Of a stretch of 64,000 bases of DNA, positions 16,066-25,309 are shown piece after piece (positions within the stretch are counted from its first letter, which is position 1; every line of letters begins with the position of its first letter). A program made the position numbers and the translations under genes. The DNA comes from an uncultured Bacteroides sp. (lineage in GTDB: Bacteria > Bacteroidota > Bacteroidia > Bacteroidales > Bacteroidaceae). The stretch is taken from positions 1-64,000 of the forward strand of contig CALULP010000006.1 in NCBI GenBank assembly GCA_944321495.1, written 5' to 3'. The notes under the pieces were generated by a model. It worked only from the letters and a program-made list of their open reading frames with translations. It was not told where the DNA came from and did not search any database.

Positions 16066-18375
16066 ATGAACAGAATCGTAAGCAAAGAACACTTCTCCGA
16101 GAAAGTATTCAAGCTCGTCGTAGAGGCACCCCTCATAGCCCGCTCGCGCAAGGCAGGCCACTTCGTCATCGTCCGTGTAGGCGAAAAGGGTGAACGCATG
16201 CCTCTCACCATCGCAGCCGCCGACCCCGTGGCCGGAACCATCACCCTCGTCGTGCAGGAAGTAGGCCTCTCCTCCACCCGCCTGTGCGAGCTGCAAGTGG
16301 GCGACTACATCACCGACGTGGTAGGCCCGCTGGGCCAGGCCACCCATATCGAACGCTTCGGCACCGTAGTCTGCGCCGGAGGCGGCGTGGGCGTCGCCCC
16401 CATGCTGCCCATCGTTCAAGCCCTGAAGGCAGCAGGCAACCGCGTCATCACCATTCTTGCCGGACGCACCAAGGAACTCATTATACTGGAAAAAGAGATG
16501 CGCGAAAGTTCCGACGAGGTCATCATCATGACCGATGACGGCTCCTACGGCCAAAAAGGCCTCGTCACCGAGGGCGTGGAACAAGTCATCCAACGCGAGA
16601 AGGTCGACAAATGCTTCGCCATCGGTCCTGCCGTCATGATGAAGTTCGTCTGCCTGCTCACCAAGAAATACGACATTCCCACCGATGTGTCCCTCAACAC
16701 CATCATGGTGGACGGCACCGGCATGTGCGGTGCCTGCCGCATCACCGTAGGCGGAAAGACCAAGTTCGTCTGCGTGGACGGTCCCGAATTCGACGGCCAC
16801 CAAGTGGACTTCGACGAGATGCTGAAGCGCATGGGCGCCTTCAAAGGCGTAGAACGCGAGGAAATGCACAAACTGGAACAGCCCAGAACCTGCCAAGCCA
16901 CCGGAGAGCCCACACAACCTGCTGCCAAGGACACCTCGCGCAACGCCCCCTGGCGCGTAGAACTGCGCAAAAGCATGAAACCCAAAGAACGCACCGCCAT
17001 CCCCCGCGTGAAGATGCCTGAGCTCGATCCCGAGTACCGTAGCCACAGCCGCCGAGAAGAAGTGAACCTCGGCCTCAACGAAGAGCAGGCCCTCACCGAA
17101 GCCAAGCGTTGCTTGGATTGCGCCAACCCCGGCTGCACAGAAGGTTGCCCCGTAGGCATCGATATCCCGCGTTTCATCAAGCACATAGAAAAAGGTGAGT
17201 TTCTTGAAGCAGCCAAAACCCTCAAAGAAACCAGTGCCCTGCCCGCTGTCTGCGGCCGTGTCTGCCCGCAGGAAAAACAGTGCGAAAGCCGCTGTATCCA
17301 CCTCAAAATGAACGAGCCCGCCGTCGCCATCGGCTACTTGGAACGCTTCGCTGCCGACTACGAACGCGAAAGCGGCCAAATCTCCGTACCCGAAATCAAA
17401 CGAAAGAACGGCATCAAGGTGGCAGTGGTAGGAAGCGGTCCCGCCGGACTGTCTTTTGCCGGTGACATGGCCAAGCGGGGTTACGACGTCACCGTGTTCG
17501 AAGCCCTGCATGAGATTGGCGGTGTACTGAAATATGGCATCCCCGAATTCCGCTTGCCCAACAAGATTGTGGACGTGGAGATAGACAACCTGGCCCGAAT
17601 GGGCGTGCAGTTCGAAAAAGACTGTATCATCGGCAAGACCTTGAGTGTAGAACAACTGGAACAGGATGGCTACCGGGGCGTGTTCGTGGCCAGCGGTGCC
17701 GGCCTGCCCAACTTCATGAATATTCCCGGTGAGAACAGCATCAACATTCTCTCCTCCAACGAATACCTCACGCGCGTCAACCTGATGGATGCCGCCAGCG
17801 AAGACTCGGATACTCCCGTACCCTTTGGCAAGCGTGTGGCCGTCATTGGCGGCGGCAATACGGCCATGGACTCCGTCCGCACCGCCCGACGCCTGGGTGC
17901 TGAGCGCGCCATGATAATCTACCGCCGCAGCGAAGCCGAGATGCCCGCCCGCCTCGAAGAGGTGAAGCACGCCAAAGAGGAGGGAGTGGAATTCCTCACC
18001 CTGCACAACCCCATCGAATACATTGCCGACGAACAGGGGCGCGTAAAGCAAGTCGTCCTCCAGAAAATGAAACTGGGAGAGCCCGATGCCTCCGGCCGCC
18101 GCAGCCCCGTGCCCATTCCCGGCGCCACAGAGACAATAGACATCGACCTGGCCATCGTCAGCGTGGGCGTATCACCCAACCCCATCGTACCCCACTCCAT
18201 CCCTGGACTGGAACTGGGCCGTAAGGGTACTATCGCCGTGAACGAGCAGATGCAATCGTCCATACCGACCATCTATGCCGGCGGTGACATCGTGCGCGGA
18301 GGCGCCACGGTTATCCTCGCCATGGGCGATGGGCGCCGGGCTGCCGCAGCCATGGACAAGCAGTTGCGCAGCTGA
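16066..18375 (+). CDS. fused NfnA-NfnB-like ferredoxin:NADP oxidoreductase / glutamate synthase small-subunit-like protein
   Basis: 769 residues joining two flavoproteins that are separate subunits in the NfnAB complex. Residues 1-270 are the FAD/NAD-binding, DHOD-B-electron-transfer-like half, with AGGGVGVAPMLPI and a [2Fe-2S] site around GMCGACRIT (Cys221, Cys224). From about residue 300 comes the GltD/NfnB half with CLDCANPGCTEGCP (4Fe-4S ligands), the FAD motif VVGSGPAGLSFAG and the NADP motif VIGGGNTAMDSVRTARR. It probably shuttles electrons among NAD(H), NADP(H) and ferredoxin. The order and linkage are known in Bacteroides. It is a single-gene unit with a strong terminator. Confidence 0.88.
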   Translation: MNRIVSKEHFSEKVFKLVVEAPLIARSRKAGHFVIVRVGEKGERMPLTIAAADPVAGTITLVVQEVGLSSTRLCELQVGDYITDVVGPLGQATHIERFGTVVCAGGGVGVAPMLPIVQALKAAGNRVITILAGRTKELIILEKEMRESSDEVIIMTDDGSYGQKGLVTEGVEQVIQREKVDKCFAIGPAVMMKFVCLLTKKYDIPTDVSLNTIMVDGTGMCGACRITVGGKTKFVCVDGPEFDGHQVDFDEMLKRMGAFKGVEREEMHKLEQPRTCQATGEPTQPAAKDTSRNAPWRVELRKSMKPKERTAIPRVKMPELDPEYRSHSRREEVNLGLNEEQALTEAKRCLDCANPGCTEGCPVGIDIPRFIKHIEKGEFLEAAKTLKETSALPAVCGRVCPQEKQCESRCIHLKMNEPAVAIGYLERFAADYERESGQISVPEIKRKNGIKVAVVGSGPAGLSFAGDMAKRGYDVTVFEALHEIGGVLKYGIPEFRLPNKIVDVEIDNLARMGVQFEKDCIIGKTLSVEQLEQDGYRGVFVASGAGLPNFMNIPGENSINILSSNEYLTRVNLMDAASEDSDTPVPFGKRVAVIGGGNTAMDSVRTARRLGAERAMIIYRRSEAEMPARLEEVKHAKEEGVEFLTLHNPIEYIADEQGRVKQVVLQKMKLGEPDASGRRSPVPIPGATETIDIDLAIVSVGVSPNPIVPHSIPGLELGRKGTIAVNEQMQSSIPTIYAGGDIVRGGATVILAMGDGRRAAAAMDKQLRS

Positions 18376-18403
18376 TGCCCCAACGACCACAGGCAAGAAA
18401 ATG

Positions 18404-18449
18404 AGAAAGGCTTACGCCCTACCCGCAGGTAGGTGACGTAAGCCTTTCT
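18404..18449. terminator. bidirectional terminator between the NfnAB fusion and panD
   Basis: AGAAAGGCTTACG (18404-18416) pairs perfectly with CGTAAGCCTTTCT (18437-18449), with A-rich and T-rich flanks. Confidence 0.85.
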
Positions 18450-18504
18450 TTCTTTTCCATTCGCCACCCTTGCCGCCCCCGCTCCTTCGCCGGGACGGAG
18501 AGGG

Positions 18505-18855
18505 TCACACCAGCCGGTTCGTTTCCGGGTCGGGGAAGATGACGGTGGGCGTGAACAGCTTGGCCTCCTCGAAGTCCATCAGCGCGTACGACATGATGAT
18601 GACGATGTCGCCCGGCTGCACCTTCCGCGCCGCGGCGCCGTTCAGGCAGATGCACCCCGAACCGCGCTCCCCTTTGATGATGTACGTCTCGAACCGCTCG
18701 CCGTTGTTGTTGTCCACGATGGCCACCTTTTCGCCGGCAATCATGCCCGCGGCGTCCATCAGGTCTTCGTCGATGGTGATGCTGCCCATGTAGTTAAGGT
18801 TGGCCTCGGTGACGCGGGCACAGTGGATCTTCGATTTCAATACTTCTATCAGCAT
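18505..18855 (-). CDS. panD: aspartate 1-decarboxylase precursor
   Basis: 116 residues. PanD converts L-aspartate to beta-alanine for pantothenate synthesis. The self-cleavage site that creates the pyruvoyl group is visible as Gly-Ser in [12 protein letters not shown], and the conserved [19 protein letters not shown] follows. The start [20 protein letters not shown] at 18855 is normal; a longer frame to 18948 covers only leader sequence. It lies just downstream of panC on the same strand. Confidence 0.96.
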   Translation of the reverse strand: MLIEVLKSKIHCARVTEANLNYMGSITIDEDLMDAAGMIAGEKVAIVDNNNGERFETYIIKGERGSGCICLNGAAARKVQPGDIVIIMSYALMDFEEAKLFTPTVIFPDPETNRLV

Positions 18856-18862
18856 GTTTATT

Positions 18863-18888
18863 AAATTAAGAATGAAGAATGAAGAATT
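18863..18888. repeat. 26-bp leader repeat, copy 1 (7 nt from panD start)
   Basis: On the minus strand, CTTCATTCTTCATTCTTAAT-type sequence sits exactly 7 nt before the panD ATG. An identical 26-bp copy at 52018-52043 sits exactly 7 nt before another start codon. An inverted partial copy lies at 18936-18949. Confidence 0.85.
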
Positions 18889-18952
18889 TGCCAATGAAAA
18901 CGCGCCGCCTCGTCCCTGCAAAGTACGGCCAGATGCTTCATTCTTCATTAAA

Positions 18953-19792
18953 TTAGTATTTTATGTTATCTATCAGCCGCACCTCTCCGCAGAAGACGGT
19001 GATGCAGCCCACGGGATAGGCCGTGTCCTCCCAACGGGCGATGCTTTGCAGCGTGTTGCCGTCCACCAGCTCGAAGTACTCCAGGCGCAGGCCGGGAGCG
19101 GCGGCGATAGCCTCTTCCACAAACTTGCAAGTCTCGGCCACCGTGTGCCCCTTGGCATAGTCCACGCTGGCGAAGAGCGTGCGCGATATCTCCAGTGCCT
19201 GCGTGCGCTGTTCAGGCGAAAGGCGCTTGTTGCGGCTGCTCAAGGCCAGCCCGTCGGCCTCGCGCACGATGGGGCAGCCCACAATCTGGAGGGGGAAGCG
19301 CATCTGGCGCACCATCTCGCGGATGATGGCCAACTGCTGGAAGTCCTTCTCGCCGAAGTAGGCGCGGTCGGGCTTCACCATGTCGAACAGCTTGCTCACC
19401 ACCTGGCACACGCCGTTGAAGTGGCCCGGGCGGTACTTGCCCTCCATCACCGTGTCCAGCGGGGCATAGCTGAACTGCCGCATGTCCGGCTCGGGATAGA
19501 CCTCCTCCACCGACGGGGCGAAGGCGATGGTTGCCCCGCACTGCTCCAGCAGGACGCAATCGGCATCGAGCGTGCGAGGATATTTCTCCAGGTCGTTCTT
19601 ATCGTTAAACTGGGTGGGGTTCACAAAGACGCTTACCACGGTGGCATCATTCTCGGCCACGCTGCGCTTTACCAACGATGCATGCCCCTCATGCAGGGCT
19701 CCCATCGTAGGCACCAGCCCTACCGCCTTTCCTTGGGCGCGCAAGGCGGCCAACGACGCCTGCAACTCCCTGACAGTATGTACTATTTCCAT
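18953..19792 (-). CDS. panC: pantothenate synthetase
   Basis: 279 residues. PanC ligates D-pantoate and beta-alanine using ATP. The HIGH-type motif is in [14 protein letters not shown], the substrate/ATP-binding region is [19 protein letters not shown], and the C-terminal KMSKS-like region is [11 protein letters not shown]. It is upstream of panD with a 97-bp gap, so the last two steps of pantothenate formation are probably co-expressed. Confidence 0.97.
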   Translation of the reverse strand: MEIVHTVRELQASLAALRAQGKAVGLVPTMGALHEGHASLVKRSVAENDATVVSVFVNPTQFNDKNDLEKYPRTLDADCVLLEQCGATIAFAPSVEEVYPEPDMRQFSYAPLDTVMEGKYRPGHFNGVCQVVSKLFDMVKPDRAYFGEKDFQQLAIIREMVRQMRFPLQIVGCPIVREADGLALSSRNKRLSPEQRTQALEISRTLFASVDYAKGHTVAETCKFVEEAIAAAPGLRLEYFELVDGNTLQSIARWEDTAYPVGCITVFCGEVRLIDNIKY

Positions 19793-19894
19793 TTCGTTAT
19801 GGGGTTAAGATGTTAAGTTCAGTTCTTCAGTTCGCTAACGCGGTGCAAAATAAGGCATTATTTGCCACATAACGAAGAAATATCAGAAATTAAT

Positions 19895-19984
19895 GCTACC
19901 GTTACTTCACTACCCTCCTGGCAAAGTAACGCCAGGAGGGTAGTGAAGTAACGGTAGCGCGGTAACGAAGTAACGCCAAGAACA
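19895..19984. repeat. 22-bp repeat locus B with perfect 28-bp inverted repeat
   Basis: Left arm 19895-19922 and right arm 19931-19958 are exact reverse complements of 28 bp, separated by an 8-nt loop (19923-19930). Rightwards, 22-bp units at about 19924-19945, 19946-19967 and 19968 onward begin AAGTAACG and contain GGTAGTG, GGTAGCG or GGTAACG. The unit aligns with the dispersed 22-bp family. It occupies the divergent panC / glycosyltransferase gap. Confidence 0.88.
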
Positions 19985-20045
19985 CCTTACAAGGCGTTAA
20001 CTTTCAGCATGTTAACAAAACATAAGGATTTATAGCCAAGGGCAC

Positions 20046-20078
20046 TTTGCAAAGATGTACGTTTTTTTGTATCTTTGC
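20046..20078 (+). promoter_or_regulatory. promoter for the GT5-like gene
   Basis: TTTG at 20046-20049 and TATCTTTGC at 20070-20078, 20 bp apart, 20 bp before the ATG at 20099. Confidence 0.75.
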
Positions 20079-20098
20079 AGGCAATTAAGTACATCATT

Positions 20099-20938
20099 AT
20101 GGCAAAGGCTAACAAGGTTTTATTTATCACTCAGGAAATCACACCTTACGTTTCAGAATCCGAAATGGCCCTGGCAGGCAGGAACCTGCCGCAGGCTATC
20201 CAAGAAAAAGGCCGCGAAATCCGGACGTTCATGCCCAAATGGGGGAACATCAATGAGCGCAGGAACCAGCTACACGAAGTCATACGCCTTTCGGGAATGA
20301 ACCTCATCATCGACGACACCGACCACCCGCTCATCATCAAGGTGGCCTCCATACAGTCGGCACGCATGCAGGTGTATTTCATCGACAACGACGACTATTT
20401 CCAGAACCGCCTGCAAGCCACCGATGAAAACGGGGAAGAATACGAGGACAACGACGACCGCACCATCTTCTATGCACGCGGCGTGCTGGAAACGGTGAAG
20501 AAACTGCGCTGGTGTCCCGACATCATCCACTGCCACGGCTGGATAAGCGCCCTGGCGCCCCTGTACATCAAGAAAGCGTACAAGGATGAACCTTCCTTCA
20601 GAAACTCGAAAGTAATCATTTCACTATACGAAGACCACTTCAAACAACCCTTCCACCCCGATTTTGCCACCAAGCTGCTGCTGAAAGGCATCGCCAAGAA
20701 AGACGTGGCAAACCTGAAGGCGCCCATCGACTACAACAAGCTGTGCCAGCTTGCCATCGACTACTGCGACGGCGTCGTGCAACAAAGCCAACACATCGAC
20801 GAAAGCCTGCTGGAATACGCCCGGCAGGCAGGGAAGCCCGTATTGGAATACCGCGACCCCGTCAGCTTCGCCGATGCCTGCAACGACTTCTACGACCAGG
20901 TGTGGGGAGAGGAAGAAGAGGATGAGGAGGCCGAATAA
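20099..20938 (+). CDS. glycogen/starch synthase catalytic-domain (GT5 N-terminal half) protein
   Basis: 279 residues resembling only the N-terminal Rossmann half of bacterial glycogen synthase: VLFITQEITPYVSESEMA replaces the usual KxGGL region, and PDIIHCHGWISALAPLYIKK is the conserved domain-interface histidine segment. The C-terminal nucleotide-sugar-binding half is absent, and the protein ends in an acidic EEEEDEEAE tail. Activity as a synthase on its own is therefore uncertain; it may work with the GT4 protein encoded at 24024-25292. The ATG at 20099 fits the promoter spacing. A DUF4270 gene follows 32 bp downstream. Confidence 0.8.
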   Translation: MAKANKVLFITQEITPYVSESEMALAGRNLPQAIQEKGREIRTFMPKWGNINERRNQLHEVIRLSGMNLIIDDTDHPLIIKVASIQSARMQVYFIDNDDYFQNRLQATDENGEEYEDNDDRTIFYARGVLETVKKLRWCPDIIHCHGWISALAPLYIKKAYKDEPSFRNSKVIISLYEDHFKQPFHPDFATKLLLKGIAKKDVANLKAPIDYNKLCQLAIDYCDGVVQQSQHIDESLLEYARQAGKPVLEYRDPVSFADACNDFYDQVWGEEEEDEEAE

Positions 20939-20970
20939 GAAAAAAACAACCCTCAAGACACGCATTCGCA

Positions 20971-22530
20971 ATGATGAAACTGAAACATATCAGCGTCCTG
21001 CTCCTCACCGCCATCACCGCCGCAACAGCGTGCGATGACAACACAGGGACATTGGGCATGAGCATGCTGCCCACCACCGACGGCCTGTCGGCACACGTAT
21101 CCACGTTCGACGTAAAAACAGAATCCGTCCTGGCCGGAGCCGTTTTCGCCAAGACAAGCACCGGCTACGTAGGCAAGTTTACCGACCCCGATTTCGGGCC
21201 TTACGAAGCCAGCTTCCTCACGGAACTGAACTGTACGGAAAACTTCACCATCCCCGAAGTCTACCGCGACACCGAGTGGGACGATGAAGGGAATCCCACC
21301 AAGGGCGAAGGCATGCTCTACAAGGACTCGGTCGTAGCAGCCAACCTCGTCATCTACTACTCCAACTGGTTTGGCGACTCACTGAACGCCTGCCGCATGA
21401 GCGTGTACGAGCTGGACAAACCGCTTGCCAAGAACCACTACACCGACATCATCCCGGAAGAATACTACACCCCCGGAAAGAAACCGCTGGGAGCCAAAGC
21501 ATACACGGCATACGACACCGCAGTGCCCGACTCAGTACGAGAATCCACCGACTCCAACGGCGACCCGCTCTTCTACCCGAACATCACGTTCAGGCTGGAC
21601 AGCATGGAGTTTGGCTACAACCGCATTCTGAAGGAATACAGAAACAATCCCCAAAAATTCGCCAACGCGGAAGCCTTCAGGGACAACATCTTCAAGGGAG
21701 TCTACATCAAGAACGACCTGGGCGACGGCACCATCCTCTACATCGACCGCGTAGACCTGCAATTCACCTTCTGCTGCCACTATACGGACAGCGAAACGGG
21801 CGTTGCCCTGAAAAAAGTGGACGGCACGGACTCGCTTTACAATACTACGCAGGTATTGTTCGCCTCCACCAAAGAAATCATCCAGGCAAACCGCTTTGAG
21901 AACTCCGAACTGCTGAAAAAGAGGTGCGAAGAAACCGACTGGACCTACATCAAGTCGCCCGCCGGCATCTTCACCCAAGCCACCCTGCCCTACGATGAAA
22001 TCTACAACCAGCTGATGAACGACACGCTGAACGCCGTGCGCCTGACCTTTACCAACTACAAGCAGGAAAGCTCGTATGAATACAGCATGAGCGCGCCCGA
22101 GGAAGTATTGCTGATACGGAAAAAAGACATGCAGAAATTCTTCGAGGACAACGAGCTGCCGGACAACATCACCTCGTTCAACGTGCAGCACAACTACGTG
22201 AACACCAACCAATACACCTTCCAGAACATTGCCCGCCTGGTGACCACCTGCATTGAGGAAAAGCTGGCTGCAAAAGAAGAAGCAGGAGCCGCGTGGGATG
22301 AAGACCAGTGGATGGCAGAAAACCCCGACTGGGACAAAGTGATGCTCATCCCCGTAGCCGCCACCTATGACACCAGCAACAGTTATTACGGCACCACCCA
22401 AACCCTTATCGGCATAGGGCACGACCTTCGTCCCGGCTTTGCCAAGTTGAAAGGCGGCCCGGCCACCGAAAACAGCAAACTGAAAAACCCGTTGAAACTG
22501 GAAGTGATACACACCAAGTTCCATAACTGA
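20971..22530 (+). CDS. DUF4270 family lipoprotein
   Basis: 519 residues with a signal peptide ending in TAATAC, lipid cysteine at about residue 21 followed by DDN. The body matches DUF4270 of Bacteroidetes (GKFTDPDFGPYEASFLTEL near the start), a secreted protein of unknown function. It probably shares a transcript with the glycogen-synthase-like gene upstream, a linkage seen in related genomes. A perfect 48-bp palindrome terminates it. A role in the cell envelope is inferred only from the lipoprotein signal. Confidence 0.85.
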   Translation: MMKLKHISVLLLTAITAATACDDNTGTLGMSMLPTTDGLSAHVSTFDVKTESVLAGAVFAKTSTGYVGKFTDPDFGPYEASFLTELNCTENFTIPEVYRDTEWDDEGNPTKGEGMLYKDSVVAANLVIYYSNWFGDSLNACRMSVYELDKPLAKNHYTDIIPEEYYTPGKKPLGAKAYTAYDTAVPDSVRESTDSNGDPLFYPNITFRLDSMEFGYNRILKEYRNNPQKFANAEAFRDNIFKGVYIKNDLGDGTILYIDRVDLQFTFCCHYTDSETGVALKKVDGTDSLYNTTQVLFASTKEIIQANRFENSELLKKRCEETDWTYIKSPAGIFTQATLPYDEIYNQLMNDTLNAVRLTFTNYKQESSYEYSMSAPEEVLLIRKKDMQKFFEDNELPDNITSFNVQHNYVNTNQYTFQNIARLVTTCIEEKLAAKEEAGAAWDEDQWMAENPDWDKVMLIPVAATYDTSNSYYGTTQTLIGIGHDLRPGFAKLKGGPATENSKLKNPLKLEVIHTKFHN

Positions 22531-22552
22531 AACAACGAGGTACTTGAAAAAT

Positions 22553-22600
22553 GATAAAAGAGAAGCTCCCCCGCAGCTGCGGGGGAGCTTCTCTTTTATC
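22553..22600. terminator. perfect 48-bp palindromic bidirectional terminator
   Basis: The arms 22553-22576 and 22577-22600 are exact reverse complements with a GC core (CTCCCCCGCAG) and A/T-rich ends. It lies between the convergent DUF4270 and GH57 genes and can terminate both. Confidence 0.9.
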
Positions 22601-22613
22601 TCCGGACAGGGGC

Positions 22614-23999
22614 TTATTCCTCTTTCTTCGCTGCAGGTTTCGAAGCGGCTTTCTTCCGGGGAGCGGCTTTCGGCTTGGCAGCCTTGGCAGCCCCGGCATC
22701 CTTCTGTGCCGCAGCTTCTTCCTTGCGAATCTTATCCAGCTCCTTATGAAGCTCTTCCAACTCAGTACCTTGGTTCTGGATGGTGGTAAGCAAAGCGTTC
22801 AGTTCTTCATTGTCCATATCTTCCGGATACAGGGAATTGACGCGCTTGATAAAGTCACCCAAAATATTCATGTAGTTGGTGAAAGCATCGTAAGGCGACT
22901 CATAAATGCCACGGTTCATGCCCAAACCGTTGTTCTTGGTCGTCATGAAACGGAAGTTGTTGCTTGCCTGGAGGTAATCCCAGTCCTGCTTGATACGGCG
23001 GTCTTCGCAAAGGTGCACACGCTCTGCCACACTGTACAGCTTGTTGAAAGCCTCACGCTGCATCACGTTGCCCAAGCAGAAACTGGTGTCGCGCTCCTCG
23101 TCTATCCACGACATCGGATAAGGCACATCCAACTGCGATACGGACTTAAGCTTCGCAATGATTTCCGACGGGGTAGAGAAAGTAATGCCCTTCTCCTTGG
23201 CACAAACCGGCAATGCCTTGAGGAACTCCAAGATATTGGAAGACAACGGCTGTGCCATACCCAAAGCACTGAGTTCCATAAAGATATTGATGACCTGTTC
23301 TTCCTGGGGAAGGGAATCAATCCAACTGATATACTTGTCGGCAAACAGCGGATACTCACTCCACTCCGAGTTGGAGAAGCGCAGGCTGATGTCATCGGAC
23401 AACTTGAAATCGCGCAACAACAGCTTCAGGTCGGGATTCATGTTGCAATGGTAGAGGTAGTGCGGGCTCTTCCAACCCAACACCTGCTTGGCGCCTTCCG
23501 TCAACACTCCTTTGAAGCCCATGCTGGCCACCATGGCACCGATTTCATCGGAATAAATCAAGCTGGAATTGCGGAACACCTGGGGAGCTTTCCCGAACAT
23601 CTGCTTCATCTTGGCTGCCTGGCGCAGTACCTCCTCCTTGAAACAATCTTCATTGACCAACGACGCGAGCCCGTGCGAATAAGGTTCTGCCAGGAACTCG
23701 CAGCAACCGGTATCATTCAACTGGTGCAACAAGTCGATGACGGCCGGCGCATGGATTTCAAGCTGCTCCAAAGCCACACCGGAGATGGACAAAGCCACCT
23801 TGAAAGCGCCTTCAGACTTCTTGGCCATCTCGATAAGCGCGTTCAGCGCGGGGATGTACGAACGTTCGGCCACGTCGTTCATGCTCGTCTCGTTGGCGTA
23901 GTCGTCATAATAATAGTGGTCGTTACCGATGTCGAAGAAGCGGTAACGCTTCAAATGGATAATCTGGTGTATCTCGAAATAAAGACAAATCGTTCTCAT
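22614..23999 (-). CDS. glycoside hydrolase family 57 protein (alpha-amylase-like)
   Basis: 461 residues. The N-terminus (ICLYFEIHQIIHLKRYRF) carries the GH57 opening H-Q motif, and EFLAEPYSHGLASL and the later NIFMELSALG regions fit the catalytic (beta/alpha)7 barrel. The C-terminal 60 residues are lysine/alanine-rich and probably disordered. GH57 enzymes cut or transfer alpha-glucans. It is the last gene of the minus-strand operon with the GT4 and debranching genes, which supports a role in intracellular glycogen metabolism. Confidence 0.88.
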   Translation of the reverse strand: MRTICLYFEIHQIIHLKRYRFFDIGNDHYYYDDYANETSMNDVAERSYIPALNALIEMAKKSEGAFKVALSISGVALEQLEIHAPAVIDLLHQLNDTGCCEFLAEPYSHGLASLVNEDCFKEEVLRQAAKMKQMFGKAPQVFRNSSLIYSDEIGAMVASMGFKGVLTEGAKQVLGWKSPHYLYHCNMNPDLKLLLRDFKLSDDISLRFSNSEWSEYPLFADKYISWIDSLPQEEQVINIFMELSALGMAQPLSSNILEFLKALPVCAKEKGITFSTPSEIIAKLKSVSQLDVPYPMSWIDEERDTSFCLGNVMQREAFNKLYSVAERVHLCEDRRIKQDWDYLQASNNFRFMTTKNNGLGMNRGIYESPYDAFTNYMNILGDFIKRVNSLYPEDMDNEELNALLTTIQNQGTELEELHKELDKIRKEEAAAQKDAGAAKAAKPKAAPRKKAASKPAAKKEE

Positions 24000-24023
24000 T
24001 GTTAGATGTTGTTTGATGAAATG

Positions 24024-25292
24024 TTACCTATTATAATTCTTTAATGCATTCTCATAAAGGCCGCGGACCTTCAAGGCCACTTTTTCCCACGTGATGCCGT
24101 CCACTTCCTTCTTGCCTTCCTCCTGCAGGTAGTTGAACAGGGCAGGCTGGGTGCAGATGGCGTGGATATAATCGGCCATGGCATGGATGTCCCAGTAATC
24201 CGTCTTGATGACGTTGGTCAGGATTTCGCCGCAGCCCGACTGCTTGGAGATGATGGACGGCGTGCCGCACTGCATGGCCTCCAGCGGCGCGATGCCGAAC
24301 GGCTCGGATACCGAAGGCATCACAAAAACATCGCTGTTCTTATACACCTCGTACACCTGCCTGCCTTTCATAAAGCCCGGGAAGTGGAAGCGGTCGGCAA
24401 TGCCACGCTCGGCAGCCAGGTTGATCATGGCGTTCATCATATCGCCCGAACCGGCCATGACGAAGCGGATGTTGCGCGTGCGCCTCAGCACCATGGCGGC
24501 CGCCTCGACGAAATATTCCGGTCCTTTCTGCATGGTGATGCGTCCCAGGAAAGTAACCACCTTTTCCTTGTCGTGCACGGGACGGGGAATGTCCTGGTAC
24601 TCCTGCGACAAGGGATAAACGGCGTTGTGCACGGCAAATACCTTGCGCGGGTCTTGGTGATACTCGTTGATAACCGTGCGGCGCGTCAGTTCGGACACAC
24701 ACATGATGCAGTCGGCATAGTCCATGCCGTTCTTCTCGATGCCGTAGACGGTAGGATTGACCTTGCCGCGCGAACGGTCGAAATCGGTGGCATGCACGTG
24801 TATGCACAAGGGTTTGCCGCTGACCATCTTGGCATGTACGCCGGCGGGGTAAGTCAGCCAGTCGTGGGCATGGATGATGTCGAACTGCTGTTGCCGTGCC
24901 ACCACGCCTGCGATGATGGAAAAGTTGTTAATCTCATCATTCAGGTTGGAGGGGTAACCGCCGGCAAACTCCATGCAGCCCAAATCGTTGACGTGCATGT
25001 AGGAGAAATCGGCATAGATATGGTTGCGCAGGTCGTAGTACAGTTCAGGCGTCATGCCCGGCCCGATGTGCGACTTCACGTAGTCATAATCCGCGTCGCG
25101 CCAGACAACAGGCACCTGGTTCATGCCGATGATGTTCAGGAACTTTTCTTCATCGCCGCAAGGCTTCGGCATACAGAGCGTGGTTTCCACATCTCCCTGC
25201 ACACTCAGGCCTTTGATGATACCGTATGTGGCAACTGCAAGGCCACCGTATATTTTGGGAGGAAATTCCCATCCAAACATTAATACTTTCAT
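24024..25292 (-). CDS. glycosyltransferase family 4 protein (glycogen-synthase-like)
   Basis: 422 residues. It starts MKVLMFGWEFPPKIYGGLAV with the glycine-rich acceptor/donor loop, continues with FDIIHAHDWLTYPAGV, and has the GT4 C-terminal E(x7)E motif in SEPFGIAPLEAMQCGTP. GT-B fold enzymes of this type transfer glucose from a nucleotide sugar. It sits between the debranching enzyme (17 bp upstream) and GH57 (24 bp downstream), so alpha-glucan elongation is the likely role; the donor nucleotide is not evident. Confidence 0.88.
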   Translation of the reverse strand: MKVLMFGWEFPPKIYGGLAVATYGIIKGLSVQGDVETTLCMPKPCGDEEKFLNIIGMNQVPVVWRDADYDYVKSHIGPGMTPELYYDLRNHIYADFSYMHVNDLGCMEFAGGYPSNLNDEINNFSIIAGVVARQQQFDIIHAHDWLTYPAGVHAKMVSGKPLCIHVHATDFDRSRGKVNPTVYGIEKNGMDYADCIMCVSELTRRTVINEYHQDPRKVFAVHNAVYPLSQEYQDIPRPVHDKEKVVTFLGRITMQKGPEYFVEAAAMVLRRTRNIRFVMAGSGDMMNAMINLAAERGIADRFHFPGFMKGRQVYEVYKNSDVFVMPSVSEPFGIAPLEAMQCGTPSIISKQSGCGEILTNVIKTDYWDIHAMADYIHAICTQPALFNYLQEEGKKEVDGITWEKVALKVRGLYENALKNYNR

Positions 25293-25309
25293 CTTCGTTC
25301 CTCCTATTA

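Noticed and set aside
16018..18051. A 677-codon open frame opposite the NfnAB-like gene
   Set aside because: Antisense shadow of a clearly identified flavoprotein; no recognisable motif.
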